From contig NC_081411.1 in assembly GCF_030272615.1 (NCBI RefSeq), forward strand, positions 162,044,530 to 162,108,529: a stretch of DNA of 64,000 nucleotides. The letters are read 5' to 3'. The first letter of the stretch is position 1, and each line of letters begins with the position of its first letter. The DNA is from Cryptomeria japonica. Its lineage: Eukaryota > Streptophyta > Pinopsida > Cupressales > Cupressaceae. Of the stretch, positions 45,829-57,065 are shown piece after piece. The notes under the pieces were generated by a model. It was not told where the DNA came from. It saw nothing but the letters and a program-made list of their open reading frames with translations, and ran no database searches. Made by a program: the position numbers and the translations under genes.

Positions 45829-47296
45829 TGTATGCGGGAAAAGCGGGTTGATAGAACTCAAAATGTGAAAAACGGAGCTCTAGGGAGCTTTTCTCACACA
45901 CCCACAGGAATTCTTGGTGTAAGCTATGGAGTCATGAAGTATGGCTCAGCTTCCCAAGGTTGGTTCCATGGTTCTCTATCTTGCACGACCCCTCAAACCA
46001 ATTATTTTCTCTCAGATCACTGAGCAAAATGGTTTAGGGATGACAAATACAAGAACGAGGGATGATTTTGTTGATTTTAGATGAAATACATCCTAAGCTA
46101 TGCATGATCTTATAAATGCAATAAACTAGTTATAAGATGGCAAGGTTAGTAAACAAGACTATCCTAGCATACTATATTAGTTTATGATTTAAGCTAAATG
46201 ATAAAGAAAATATTCTAAAAATGCATATTTAGCTTAATTCCTATTGAAAAGAGAGGCTAAATGATGAGCACAAAATGATATATGAAAGCTTGAATGGATT
46301 TTAGTATAAGTGTGATGCTAAAGACTTAGATGATATGAAAAATGGAGGAATGGGAGCTCTATTTATAACAAAAATAGGGCAATGGATGGTCAGGATTGAA
46401 AGAGTTAATCAAGGGCTGAGTTTGAAAGTTAGCAATCCATGTTTGTAATTGGCAGCAATGAAATGGTGACAATTACCAACATAAGACTGGTTGAGAGGAG
46501 ATGTAAGAAGCATTAAATGATTGAGAAGACCTCATGGTTACCGTAGGGTTTAAGGATTAAGGTTAAGTTAGGATTAACCATTGGATAAAGCTTTTACCCA
46601 AAGGATAAACTTTTGTCCAAAGGATTAAGGATAACCATGGTCAAAGCAATAAATGCTTGATGAGACCCTTGGGTTAGATGGAGGTTGAGTTTATGGAAAT
46701 TCTCTAACCATATAAGAGGGTTGAGTTAACTATTAATGGTTATGAAGACTTTGGGGACAAATTTGTAAGAGTCCTTCCAAATTTGGGGGTATTCAACAAG
46801 TTAGCTTGTTGAATGGATAAAGGCTTTAATGCGTTTTGAAGACTTTACTCCAAATTTGAGAAGTGACCTCCTCAAATTTAGGGAAAAGGGATAATGGATG
46901 GGTTTGGGTTAATTAATTAGGTTTAGAAGAATCTAGAAGAGCTTAGAAAGAGCGTTAGGATGCAAGTGGGAGGTGTAGGATTTTGCAAGTGGGTGAGGGA
47001 AAATAGGTTTTAATTGAATTTAATTCAATTTGGTTGCAATTAAATAAATTAGATTTATTTAATTTAGGATAACTATTTTAATTAAATTTGAATTTAATTA
47101 AAAAGTGGATAGGGGATTTAATCGAATAAAATGATTTATTCTATTAAATAGTAAAAAGAGGCCTAGTGAATTTAATTGAGTAATTTACTTAATTAAATAG
47201 AGGAATGCGGGCAATTTAATTAAATTGGATTTAATTAAATAGAGAAATGAACACAAAATATTCATTTAGGAATATGGTAAGTTTTATACGTCTACA
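45829..47296 (-). mobile_element. Gypsy 5' LTR
   Basis: 1,468 bp, TG...CA ends on the plus strand (TGTATGCGGG ... GTCTACA), colinear with 30688-32154. On the minus strand it is followed by the primer-binding site, which makes it the 5' LTR. Confidence 0.94.
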
Positions 47297-47301
47297 ATAA
47301 C
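47297..47301. repeat. Target-site duplication, right copy
   Basis: ATAAC, identical to 30683-30687, directly after the LTR end CA. Confidence 0.92.
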
Positions 47302-48428
47302 CATGAGAAATCTTCTACTAACCACCTTCAAGATAATCTTATAGAAGGAATTGCACAAAGTGATCAGTCGAAATTGATCCATCGAGTCGGCCCCTAGACA
47401 TTTGGGAATCAAAACTAGAAAAGTGGCATTGAGTTTCTTTAAGATAAACCTAGCCCCAAAATAATCTTGCACTCCCTTAACCAGATCCTTTTTGAGAATG
47501 TTCCAGAAGGCTTGAAAGAAGAACAATAGGAACCCATCAAGTCCTAGCGCTTTATTGCCATCAAAGGAGAACATCACTTTCTTAGCTTCCCCTTCAGAAG
47601 GAATTGCAATCAAAACATTGTTATGATCATTATTAATGAGGGAAGGAATGATCTGCAAGAGGGCCCTCTGAGACTAATCATCTAGCTTGCTATCTATAGA
47701 TAGAAGAGAATTGAAAAAGTTCCTAGCTTCATTCCTAATCGCATTGTCCTTCCTTGTTTCAGCTGCACCAATCCTCAATTTAGAGATACTATTAGTAGCC
47801 TTATGTTTGATAGCAATCATATGGAAGAACCTGTTATTTTTGTCCCCAAATTTAAGCCAAAGAGATCGGGAACATTTTTTCCAAAATTCTTCTTCCCTTC
47901 TGATGATCTCATGATACTTTAGAAGCACCTCACTTTCCTCTCCGAAAGAAACCTCACTATATCTGCTTGCTTGGATTTTTTATTGGATTTATTTTAGCTC
48001 AAGCTAGGTTTTTGACTTAGCAACTAATCGATCCCCAAAAACTTCCTTGTTCCATTTCTTAATATTATCTTTCACATGCCTTAATTTTTTTGCCATTCTA
48101 TACATAGTGGTGCCTTTGACATCAATCGAGCACCACTCCTCAATGACCATCTCAAGGTTCACATGATCTAGCCACATATTTTCAAATATAAAAGGAAAAT
48201 ATATTTTTCCTCTTATATTCTCTACCATAAAAACTATAAGAAAGTGGTCCGAACCAATCCATGAAATAGCTGATAGGGAGCTTTGATAATCTTCTCAACT
48301 TTTTGTTTAGTCATTTTGGTTTATTGGATAAGAACAATATCCGGTTTATTTTCTCTAACTAAATTTCTTAGAACATCATATTTATGTGGACTATTCAATC
48401 CATTAATATTCCATGAAACAATTTTCAT
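47302..48428 (-). pseudogene. LINE ORF2: endonuclease start, linker and RT N-terminus
   Basis: ATG 48428 opens MKIVSWNINGLNS, the start of an apurinic-type endonuclease. After about 50 codons the sequence jumps to SWIGSDHFLIVFM (about 48255), the end of the same domain, so most of the endonuclease is deleted. The linker runs through KKLRHVKDNIKKWNKEVFGD (48075) and WLKFGDKNNRFFH (47855). RT begins with GNKALGLDGFLLFFFQAFW (47545), then FLVLIPKCLGADSMDQFR and CNSFYKIILKV. Stops and frameshifts are frequent. Confidence 0.85.
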
Positions 48429-48439
48429 TTTCTTTTTAG

Positions 48440-49140
48440 GGAACATACCTCAAGGATGGTCATTTGAGTTCCAGCTATATTCTTCCTTGCCTCTTGATCT
48501 TTGATCTAGGTTGCTTATCTTCTTCTAGGAGGAGAGGGGATAAATCCCGTATCGGCCTTAGTCCTATTTCTTGTCTTGACAGGGGTAGTCTGGGTGTTTA
48601 CTTCAACCCCTTTTTTCCACCTTTCTTTCATTCCATAACTTCATTATTCTGGATATCATCCTCTTGGTTGTTCTTGGATGGATGACTTATGCTTGAAAGC
48701 ATCATCCTCAACCAAATTTGCACTTAAGTTAAGAAATGAAGTCATGGGGGACAGCTAGGAAGTAGATTTCACCATCTCAATAGACTGTTGTGATTCTAAT
48801 GAAGAGACCTCTCTAAGAATCAAACACCTTTGGGAATCCTCATAGTCAGATCTAGGGAAATCCTTGTTAGTGTATTCCATGGTGCAATTCGAAGTTTCCT
48901 CCTCCTTAGTCTACAGAACCACCTGTATTTCTCCATCTTCCAGGTTATTACTTCGTTGTTCATCCTGATTGAGGTTTTGCCATTCTCTCTCATCTTTGCC
49001 TATTTGATCCTCTTTTCCACCTTCAAACACATGGTTTTCTTGGTTTTCCATATAGATGTCCCCCCGTTGTTCAAAAGTGTCAGGGGTGATGACACTCTAA
49101 GCTTCTTCTACCATTTTCTTTTCTTCAGCAACCACCGATT
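48440..49140 (-). pseudogene. LINE ORF1-like C-terminal region
   Basis: On the minus strand an acidic, Glu/Gln-rich stretch (ENHVFEGGKEDQIGKDEREW) is followed by Ser-rich and basic segments (GVEVNTQTTPVKTRNRTKAD and SPPRRR), just ahead of the ORF2 ATG at 48428. This composition is usual for the end of plant L1 ORF1. No zinc knuckle was seen and several stops interrupt it. Confidence 0.5.
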
Positions 49141-49199
49141 ACTTAACAAGATTTTTGGCTCTCCATAAAAAATGAAAATCCAATAAAGCTAGAAAAATA

Positions 49200-51786
49200 T
49201 ATTAATGTTTTACTGTATGTTGGGGTTTTTGGAAATTGAAAAGGGGAAGAGCAAGTAGCTTGGCCAAGTGATTAAAACCTTGTTAATTAGTTTTTAACCA
49301 ATTAATAAAATATAATTAATTATTAACAAAATTTAAGATGTGGAAAAGTTAAAACACAATCTAGAAAGTGCAAATCCATACAAGTGCATGGATTGTAAAA
49401 GAAAATTCCTAAAAAAGTGAGTTTTTAAAGTTCAAAAATATTGTCTTGTACCAAAAGTATAAACTATTATATATGTAAATTCATTTCACATCCATTGTAG
49501 ACATAGTCGTGACATCCATCCTAGGAGGGTCTTATGCAAATTTGAATTTTGAAGCCTCTTGAAAAGACATGCAACCTGTGAGAGAAGAAACACACTCAAA
49601 GTTCCAAAAAAATTTAAAGGTTATTATGTTCATGTAGGACTCACAAAAAAATGTAAGCATATAAATTGGAAATTAAGAAATATTAAAAACTCAAAAATAA
49701 AAGAAAAACTCAAATCTAATTCCTCTAAGACCAATTATCTTACTACAAATCTCAAAAGAGAAAGATGTTACTTCTCCTTGTTTGGAATGTGGATGTTAAA
49801 TCTTTATGACATAACACTCTAATTGATGATTGATTTGTCTTTGATAGAGTAGAGTTACATAAGATGTGGGATCTTGAAATGATAAAGGAATGATCCTATT
49901 TTTAGAATTTATAGGTGAAAAATCAACAATGAAATGAGGATAAGATTAATGGAAACAATTTAATAATTTTCCATTTCAATTCATATAGAGGATGATATTG
50001 AATTAATTATTTAATAAATGGATAAATATACACATTGAGTTTCCATTTGAATATGATGTTAACTTCTGACAAGATAATTATAAATTATTTAATTTATTTT
50101 TTGATGAGGAGGTTGCTAATTTTAAGAATGAGTTAATTGATTAGATGAAAATAGAAATTAAATATAATTTAAAAATGAATAATTAGCTACCATTTAATTA
50201 AACAATTAAATATTAATTAATTTAATTGATAAATAAAAACTAATAATAATGATGTGATAAATGGTTAATAGTATTTAATGGATAATAAATGGTAATGATT
50301 AATGTGGTGAATATTTAATTAATGGTAATGATAAGAGGAATATTTTAGTATCTAAAACCATCTAATGCTCTATTACCTTGAGGAGGTCTCAATTCATGAT
50401 GTATAATTCATCATGCATCAAATATATGACAATTATAATTAGATTGAATTAATAATTTATCATTTAAATTAGAAATAGGTAAATAGAAAATATTTTCAAT
50501 GCATGTCTTGATACTTTTAGCCTTTAAAACATGAAACATTTCATTTTTTTCTCAAATAACCATGTGATTGATATGAAAAAACTAGCACGTATCTTCTCAA
50601 GTAGGTAAACAAAAGTAGTTGTAGATTTATTATTCAAAGCACATGCTTTAGCATTATCATTATTCAACACATTGTCATGCTCAAATTTAGGAATTTTTTT
50701 ATGATAGCCTTACCTACTAAAGTGATTGAGTGTATGATTGGGACGACCATTGGGTGTATCTAATGAAGGTGTAGAATTTGACTCCTTGTGACTATTTTTA
50801 ATGATATTAGTCTTAAACCAAGGATATATGTTCTTGTTCATAATTTTTTTTGTTTGTCTTGATTATCCATTTTATAGCTAAACCAATTCGATACTTTACC
50901 TCTCAATTTCCTTCACTTTTTATGTTATTTTTGTCCTCATTCTTAACTATTGATTTGACTACATATTATCTTCTTCATTTGAATAATCATCATCAATTGA
51001 ACAACAATACTCTATTATGTCTAAAACTTAATTGTATAGTTTCGTGAGAGTTAGTATAGGAAATGACTTCTATACATAATTAAATATTGACCATATTGAC
51101 CCAAAATTGTCTATTAAAAGTGATTAATGTAGTTCAATATAGATGTTGATTATAAATTTTGATTATTATTATTGACATAGTTTATTGAGTGAGGTATTTG
51201 TAGCTGATTAGAACCATGTGATAAGTGATTAGAATGTCAAAATATTTGAAAAATTGCAAGAAATAGAAATTATTTGATGAAAAGATGATGTAGCAATGCT
51301 CACAAGTGGAGTACGGTAGACTATCAAAAAAAAAGAGAAATTTAGAGGAAAACTACGAGAAAGAACATTTTATGAGGAAAAATTTACAATATTAGAATTA
51401 CTAGCAGCATGAAAACTTTGCATCTAGCCTATAATCTCTTCATCCTTAATTTTTAATTCTTCTAGTCTATCTACCCAAGTTTTGATATTATTGAACTCTT
51501 TTAACAATTCCTCATCAGTCTAGGATTGAAATCCTAATAAGAAATATTATAAGAAATAAAATAAATATTTGCATTTGTAAATTGAGTTTTACCAAATGCA
51601 AGGGCATATAGACTAACAAATGGAGAGGTATTAGGGATTGTAGGTACATTTTGACAACTAATATGTTGACTAGCATGCATATTGATACTTGGGAAATTAC
51701 ATTGATTACATATCTTTTAGATATTGGTGTTTGTTGTTGGCAATGCTACAAGACATCATTTTCTAGCTCATGCCAAATCTACTCAC
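49200..51786. other. AT-rich stretch without recognised features
   Basis: TTAATTAA-type words are very frequent around 50150-50330. Short open frames (49559-49822, 50850-51047) have biased Lys/Asn or hydrophobic composition and no motif. No LTR or RNA gene was seen. Confidence 0.55.
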
Positions 51787-52107
51787 TATTAAAATATGTA
51801 ATTTATCCCACTTTTCATGGGGAGAAATGCATGCACAATTTTTGCATGAAGTTAAGAATAGGATGTATAAATATAGGTTTCTCATGTTAATTTTTAAATT
51901 TATGTATGGAGTTGTATGATATGTTTCTAAAATTTCTAGAAATTAATCATTGTGTCAAAGACCTCTATTTAATAAGGCTATTGTACTTGTTTATTTGTCT
52001 CTATTTTGTTCTTAGATGATCAATTCGTGTTATAGAATGGATCAATAAAAGATTAGTTTGTGTAATTATTACTATACATCATTAATGTGTTTTATTTCTT
52101 TATTTCA
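51787..52107 (+). mobile_element. Left LTR of the small LTR element
   Basis: It aligns with 53395-53740 over its length with many differences. Its first bases, TATTAAAATA, correspond to TGTTGAAATA in the right LTR. Confidence 0.55.
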
Positions 52108-53394
52108 TATCAAAGTAGGTTTGAGAAGGTTATTTAGGCTTAATAATTTACAAAAGAATGAGATTTTGGGAGGCTGAAGAGACAACCAAAACATTGAATA
52201 AATTGTTAGAATCAATCATAACTGAAGATAAAAAGATTGTTGTATTTTTAGAGTTGAAGAAAGATCATCAGTGTGAAGTTGAATTAATCTCCTTCAACTA
52301 ATTAAAGTTAGTGGTGAACAAAGAAAGATCATCATCCACATTTATAACATATCTATCAAGTAAAGTGCAACTTGCTTGGTGATAGCTAGCATGGAGATTC
52401 AATGACAAAGGTGAATTGTAAGTCTTGAAAAATTCATTAACAAATTTAAAGTTTTTTTGCCACTATTTGGTTGTAGGAGATCAAAACTAATTTCAAATTC
52501 ATAAATGTTGTAGTTTGAAAACAATCACCAAGTCAAGACCACCACCAGTGAACGAAATATTGCAGTCTAAAATTATTGAAAGAAGGTACCTTTAGTTTAA
52601 AATCTATATAAATATTTTTAGTTGTTGCTTGTAAAAACCATTGACAAACTAGACAATAGATCTTTTTTTTTTGAAAAAGAGGTGTAGAAATTAGAATATC
52701 CAAAATGACCTAGTCAAAGTGTGAAGATACCACCACAAATAAATATTATTTCCAAATCCTATTTTTGGAGAGACCGTACTAGAAGAAAAAAGTGAGAATA
52801 AATTACAAGGTTAAGTAATTTTTGTTTGATTGATATTTCCAGGTTCTTGCCAAAGAAATTATAGCAAGGAAGCCATAGGCCAAGGAAATCACTCAATTGA
52901 CACTATCCAAAGGTGAAACGGATCATAAAAGAAGAGATCGAGGTCAAAGTGAAGTTTTCATATCAATTTAAAGAGGAATAAACATTTTTTCATAACCTCA
53001 TGTTTAAAGAGAAGTTTCAACCCTTAAAGTTTGTTTAAAAAGTTATCTAGTCAAAAAGAAGATTAGGCATAATCTACCAAGTTTAAATCCATCTCAAAGA
53101 AAAGTGAAGACCTCAATTCATAAGGATGTGAAATCAAATCCTTTAAAAATGCCATAGTGTTTTTGTAAAAATAAATTGAATTTAGGCTCTATAGGAGAGA
53201 AAGTGTGAACCCTTGAAGGAGTAATAGCTAGGTAAAATGAAATCTAAAAGGAGATCACCACACCATAATTGGCACTGTGGTAGAAGAGAAGCCCACACAA
53301 CTCAAAAGAAGAAATGAAGTTAACCATATATGTTATTGAGAGGAATAGTTGGTTTTGTGTTGAATCAATTAGTGGTTGAAATTAACGGGGAGAT

Positions 53395-53740
53395 TGTTGA
53401 AATATTTAATTGCTCCCAATTCACATGAGGAAATCTCCATGCACATTTTTTGCATGAAGTAAAAAATATGATGTCTACAAATAGATTTTATATGTTAAGT
53501 TTATAATCTACGTTGAGTTGCATAATAAGTTTTAGAATTTATAGAATCAGTTTGTTGTATTAAATACCTCTATTTACTGAGCAAGTGTATTGTATTCCTT
53601 GTCTCTGATCATCTGTTTAGTTGATCCTTGATTAGGTAATCAAGAACTTTTTGTAATGTTTGAGATTGAATAAAAAATTTTGTATGTTCAAACCAATTTT
53701 CTTCTCACTATAGAAATTTCTATGTTTTCTAATTTCTTCA
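53395..53740 (+). mobile_element. Right LTR of the small LTR element
   Basis: It starts TGTTGA directly after ACGGGGAGAT and ends CTTCA. It is about 25 bp longer than the left LTR. Confidence 0.6.
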
Positions 53741-54940
53741 CTCGTCCCTTTTTTCTCTTTTTCCTTTCTCCATCATGAAATTGTAATAACAATATCTACT
53801 TGTCCCTTTATTTTTATCCTTTTATTATTTTATGGTAATCCATAATCCGTTCCAATGACCTCAATTTTGCACAAGTAGACATGATATCACCACATTTTAC
53901 AGAGTCTAGCTTCCATGCCTCCAATGACATTTCTTGTCTCTCTTTTCATCACATATCTCTTGCCTCTTAATTTTGCCACAAATTGAACTCCTTTCTTACA
54001 CCATTCTTTCTGCCTTCGTTCTCTTCCAACTCCCCCAAAACTAGTAAAAATCACATTTTTTTATGAGACTGAGGGTGAAGGACTGGATCTTCTACACCAA
54101 TTAACCATCAACGTAACATTTTCTTCTCAACAAAAGGTTGTCCCCTCTTTTTAGCATGAATCTCCTCTCAATCAACTATGCCCATGCTTTTGTATTCCTA
54201 CACCATGGTCTTTTACTTGCACAACCATTCCTACCATACCCATGCCATTCCTATTAATATCGGGCTATCTCCTTTATCTCCTTTCTCATTTTCAAAGTCT
54301 TTTTAATTTTCCCCATTTTATTTTTATTTTGTTCCTATTCTTTGAATGCTAGAAACAAATATGACAAAATAAACATATATTTTGTGAGATACTATCTTAT
54401 TTAATGTAACAATTTGTATTTATACATTTAAATAGTACTTGATATAAAAAATTAGTGTCATATTATGAAATATAAATTTAAATCAAATTTATTTATTGTA
54501 TGTCACTCTAATATTTATTATCTATTGAATGACTAAAAAGTATTAACAAATATTAATTTTATGATTTTTTAACGTTCATATATAAACAGTGATAGAAACA
54601 ATTCAAAATAAATTTTATTTTCATGAAGCTTTTACTATAGGGGGAGAGCACCAGTAGCCATCATAGCTAACTACTTAAACCTATTGATCTGGCTTTTGGG
54701 TAGAAACGATCCGATCTCTAGGCTTCGTTATGCGTCGAAAGGTCAAAAAGTGGTCATTTCAAAGTGTCGCCCAATACTTGACCTCTTTTGCACCAATACC
54801 TACACACCAAAAGGCCAATATCCATTTATAAAATACCTAAAAAGTAATATATTTTTCACCTTTCTATAAAAAATAATTAACTTCAAAAAAAATCAGATGC
54901 ACATAATTAAAAAGGAGATGAATATAAAAATGATTAAAAT
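53741..54940. other. Non-coding stretch
   Basis: The left half is pyrimidine-rich on the plus strand, the right half AT-rich. The 61-codon frame at 54684-54869 has no recognised motif. Confidence 0.5.
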
Positions 54941-54968
54941 GGGTGGTCAAAAAATATTTTGACCACCC
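54941..54968. other. Perfect 12-bp hairpin
   Basis: GGGTGGTCAAAA, a four-base AATA spacer, and TTTTGACCACCC form a perfect inverted repeat with a strong GC base. It lies 80 bp before the duplicated block at 55021. It could be a small palindromic element or part of a regulatory region. Confidence 0.7.
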
Positions 54969-55020
54969 ATAACCCCCTTCCTATGTACGTATGGTGGCCC
55001 CACATGGCAAAAACTCGTAG

Positions 55021-55070
55021 TATCTTTTTTGCCCTAAAAACTTAGGGAAATGAATGTTTTTGGTTACATT
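55021..55070 (+). repeat. 50-bp block repeated at 56868-56918, left copy
   Basis: CCCTAAAAACTTAGGGAAAT and its surroundings recur almost unchanged on the far side of the minisatellite. The core contains the short inverted repeat CCCTA...TAGGG. Confidence 0.8.
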
Positions 55071-55073
55071 TCC

Positions 55074-55190
55074 TCACTCGCAACCTTGTCTCTCTGTCGA
55101 CGACGTCCTCTGCGAGCTCTTCTTCACTTGCAACCTTGTCTCTCTATCGGTGGCCTCCTCTATGAGCTATTCTTCAATTGCAACCTCAGC
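55074..55190. repeat. 50-bp tandem repeat, two and a third copies
   Basis: Units begin TCACTCGCAACC (55074), TCACTTGCAACC (55124) and TCAATTGCAACC (55174). Frame-open translations exist (from ATG 55050) but are repetitive and match nothing known. Confidence 0.8.
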
Positions 55191-55349
55191 CTCCTCTACA
55201 ACCTCCTTTGCATCCTCCTCATTGACTTGTTCCCAGGTAACGGTCACTCTTCCTCCTTGCATATTGGATGTCCAATGATGGATTTGCTCCTTCGCAGCTG
55301 CATTATGCTTTGTTTATTGATGATTTCTTTGTATGCGGTTTAGGGTTTC

Positions 55350-56795
55350 ATTTCAATGCTCTATTATAGTTTAATAATGCCATAATCCTAACACAAAAGA
55401 GAAAAATAATTGAATATTTCTTCGTTTACTTCGAAACCCCTTCATTATTTTTCATTTCATTTTTTGGTTGCATTGTTAAATGGTGTTTCTCTGTTTATAA
55501 TGTCGAAATCCTCACAGAGAATGGAAAAACAATTGATAATTGTTCATAATTGTTCGAGACCCCTTCATTATTTATCATTTCTTTTTGTGGGTGTGCTGTT
55601 AAATGGTGTCTCTCTATTTATAATGCTGAAATCATTACAGTGAATGTAAAAAAAATGATTATTGTTCGAAACCCCTTCATTATTTATCATTTCCTTTTAT
55701 GAGTGTGCTGTTAAATGGTCTCTCTCTCTTTATAATGCTGAATTCATTATAGTGAATGCAAATAAAATTGATTATTGTTTATAATTGTTTGAAACCCCTT
55801 AATTATTTATCATTTCATTTTTATGGGTTCACTATTGAATAGAGTCTCTCTGTTTATAATGCCGAAGTCATTACAGTGAATGCGAAAAAAATTGATTATT
55901 GTTCATAATTGTTTGAAAGCCCTTCATTATTTATCATTTCTTTTTATGGGTGCACTGTTAAATGGTGTCTCTTTGTTTATAATGTCAAAATCATTACAGT
56001 GAATGTGAAAATAATTGATTATTGTTTATAATTGTTTGAAACCCCTTCATTATTTATGATTTCATTTTATGGGTGCACTGTTAAATAGAGACTCTCTGTT
56101 TATAATGCCGAAATCATTACAGTAAATGCGAGAAAAATTGATTATTTTTCATAATTGTTTGAAACCCCTTCATTATTTTTCATCTCTTTTTATGGGTGTG
56201 CTGTTAAATGGTGTCTCTCTATTTATAATACCGAAATCATTACAGTGAATGCGAAAATAATTGATTATTGTTCATAATTATTCAAAATCCCTTCATTGTT
56301 TATCATTTCTTTTTGTGGGTGTGCTATTAAATGGTGTCTCTATGTTTTTAATACAGAAATCATTACAATGAATGCAAAAATAATTGATTATTGTTCATAA
56401 TTGTTTGAAACCCCTTCATTATTTATCATTTCTTTTTATTGGTGTGATGTTAAATGGTGTCTCTCTATTTATAATTCTGAAATCATTGCAATGAATGCGA
56501 AAATAATTGATTATTGTTCATAATTGTTTGAAACCCCTTCATTATTTATCATTTCCTTTTATGGGTGCATTGTTAAGCGGCATCTCTCTATTTATAATTC
56601 TAAAATCATTACAATGAATGATGTCTCTCTATTTATAATGCTCAAACCCCTTCATTAATTATCATTTCTTTTTATGGGTGTGATGTTAAATGGCGTCTCT
56701 TTGTTTATAATACCAAAATAATTACAGTGAATGTAAAAATAATTGATTATTGTTCATGATTCTTCAAAACCCCTTCATTATTTATCATTATATAT
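55350..56795. repeat. 123-bp minisatellite, about eleven units
   Basis: The anchor GAAACCCCTTCATTATTTAT recurs near 55433, 55556, 55668, 55791, 55915, 56038, 56161, 56283, 56407, 56530, 56643 and 56765. The step is 122-124 bp, except for two shortened units (112 and 113 bp). Each unit also has TTAAATGGTGTCTCTCT and ATTACAGTGAATGCGAAA. A divergent half-unit begins the array near 55350. It ends at a TA/CA microsatellite. Confidence 0.93.
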
Positions 56796-56805
56796 ATACA
56801 TATAT

Positions 56806-56807
<2 letters not shown>

Positions 56808-56861
<54 letters not shown>
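56808..56861. repeat. (CA)n microsatellite
   Basis: About 27 dinucleotide units directly after a TATATA run at the end of the minisatellite. Confidence 0.95.
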
Positions 56862-56863
<2 letters not shown>

Positions 56864-56867
56864 CCAC

Positions 56868-56918
56868 TATCCTTTTGGCCCTAAAAACTTAGGGAAATGA
56901 AGATTTTTTGTGGCATTT
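56868..56918 (+). repeat. 50-bp block, right copy
   Basis: It repeats 55021-55070 and places the minisatellite between two direct repeats 1,847 bp apart. Confidence 0.8.
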
Positions 56919-57065
56919 TCATTGTTTGCTCTGCCTTCAATTTGTTAATATGCTCACTGTAAATAATATTATCAGGCATACCATATATTGCTTCCAATAA
57001 ATTTCATATGAGAAATACAACAACATCAGTCAGCCATTCACTCATTTGAGAAATGAATCTGCATC

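Larger units (their letters stand above)
30688..47296 (-). mobile_element. Full-length Ty3/gypsy (Tat-type) element, 16.6 kb, minus strand
   Basis: Two LTRs (30688-32154 and 45829-47296), a 5-bp target duplication, a primer-binding site and a polypurine tract define it completely. On the minus strand the order is LTR, long leader, gag, protease, G-patch, RT, RNase H, a second archaeal-type RNase H, integrase, a 4-kb 3' region, LTR. The second RNase H and the gag knuckle type point to the Tat group. The 3' region carries a plant-mobile-domain gene in antisense. The LTRs look about 95% identical by eye, so the insertion is old but much younger than the LINE it interrupts. Many stops make it non-autonomous today. 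Confidence 0.95.
47302..49190 (-). mobile_element. LINE, 5' part (minus strand)
   Basis: This is the upstream part of the LINE at 25985-30687. In minus-strand order it holds an ORF1-like C-terminal region (49140-48440), an endonuclease start, a linker and the first third of RT. The RT frame ends at VSRRFLMVI at the ATAAC cut and resumes on the other side of the gypsy element with the next conserved block. The 5' end could not be fixed; coding similarity fades near 49170. Confidence 0.85.
51787..53740 (+). mobile_element. Small non-autonomous copia-like LTR element
   Basis: Two related LTR-like blocks (51787-52107 and 53395-53740) bracket about 1.29 kb that encodes no copia protein. The right LTR starts TGTTGAAATA after a polypurine run, ACGGGGAGAT, as in copia elements. 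The left LTR ends ...TTTCA and is followed by TATCAAAGTAGGTTTGAG, a decayed form of the initiator-Met primer-binding site. Shared LTR words include CATGCACA-TTTTTGCATGAAG. The flanks CTCAC (51782-51786) and CTCGT (53741-53745) match at only three of five bases. It is either a deleted copia or a LARD-type parasite. Confidence 0.65.

Noticed and set aside
48464-49168. Plus-strand frames opposite the LINE
   Set aside because: They are shadows of the minus-strand LINE ORF1-like region and endonuclease start.
53704-53708. CTCAC as an exact target duplication of the small LTR element
   Set aside because: It matches 51782-51786, but the LTR alignment continues past it to 53740, so it lies inside the LTR. 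The real flanks match only partly.
55050-55343. Possible short gene starting at ATG 55050
   Set aside because: The frame is largely made of a 50-bp tandem repeat. It has no domain or signal and no convincing continuation.
55350-56795. CRISPR-like regular repeats
   Set aside because: The whole 123-bp unit is repeated, so there are no unique spacers between short repeats. The window is plant DNA. It is a minisatellite.
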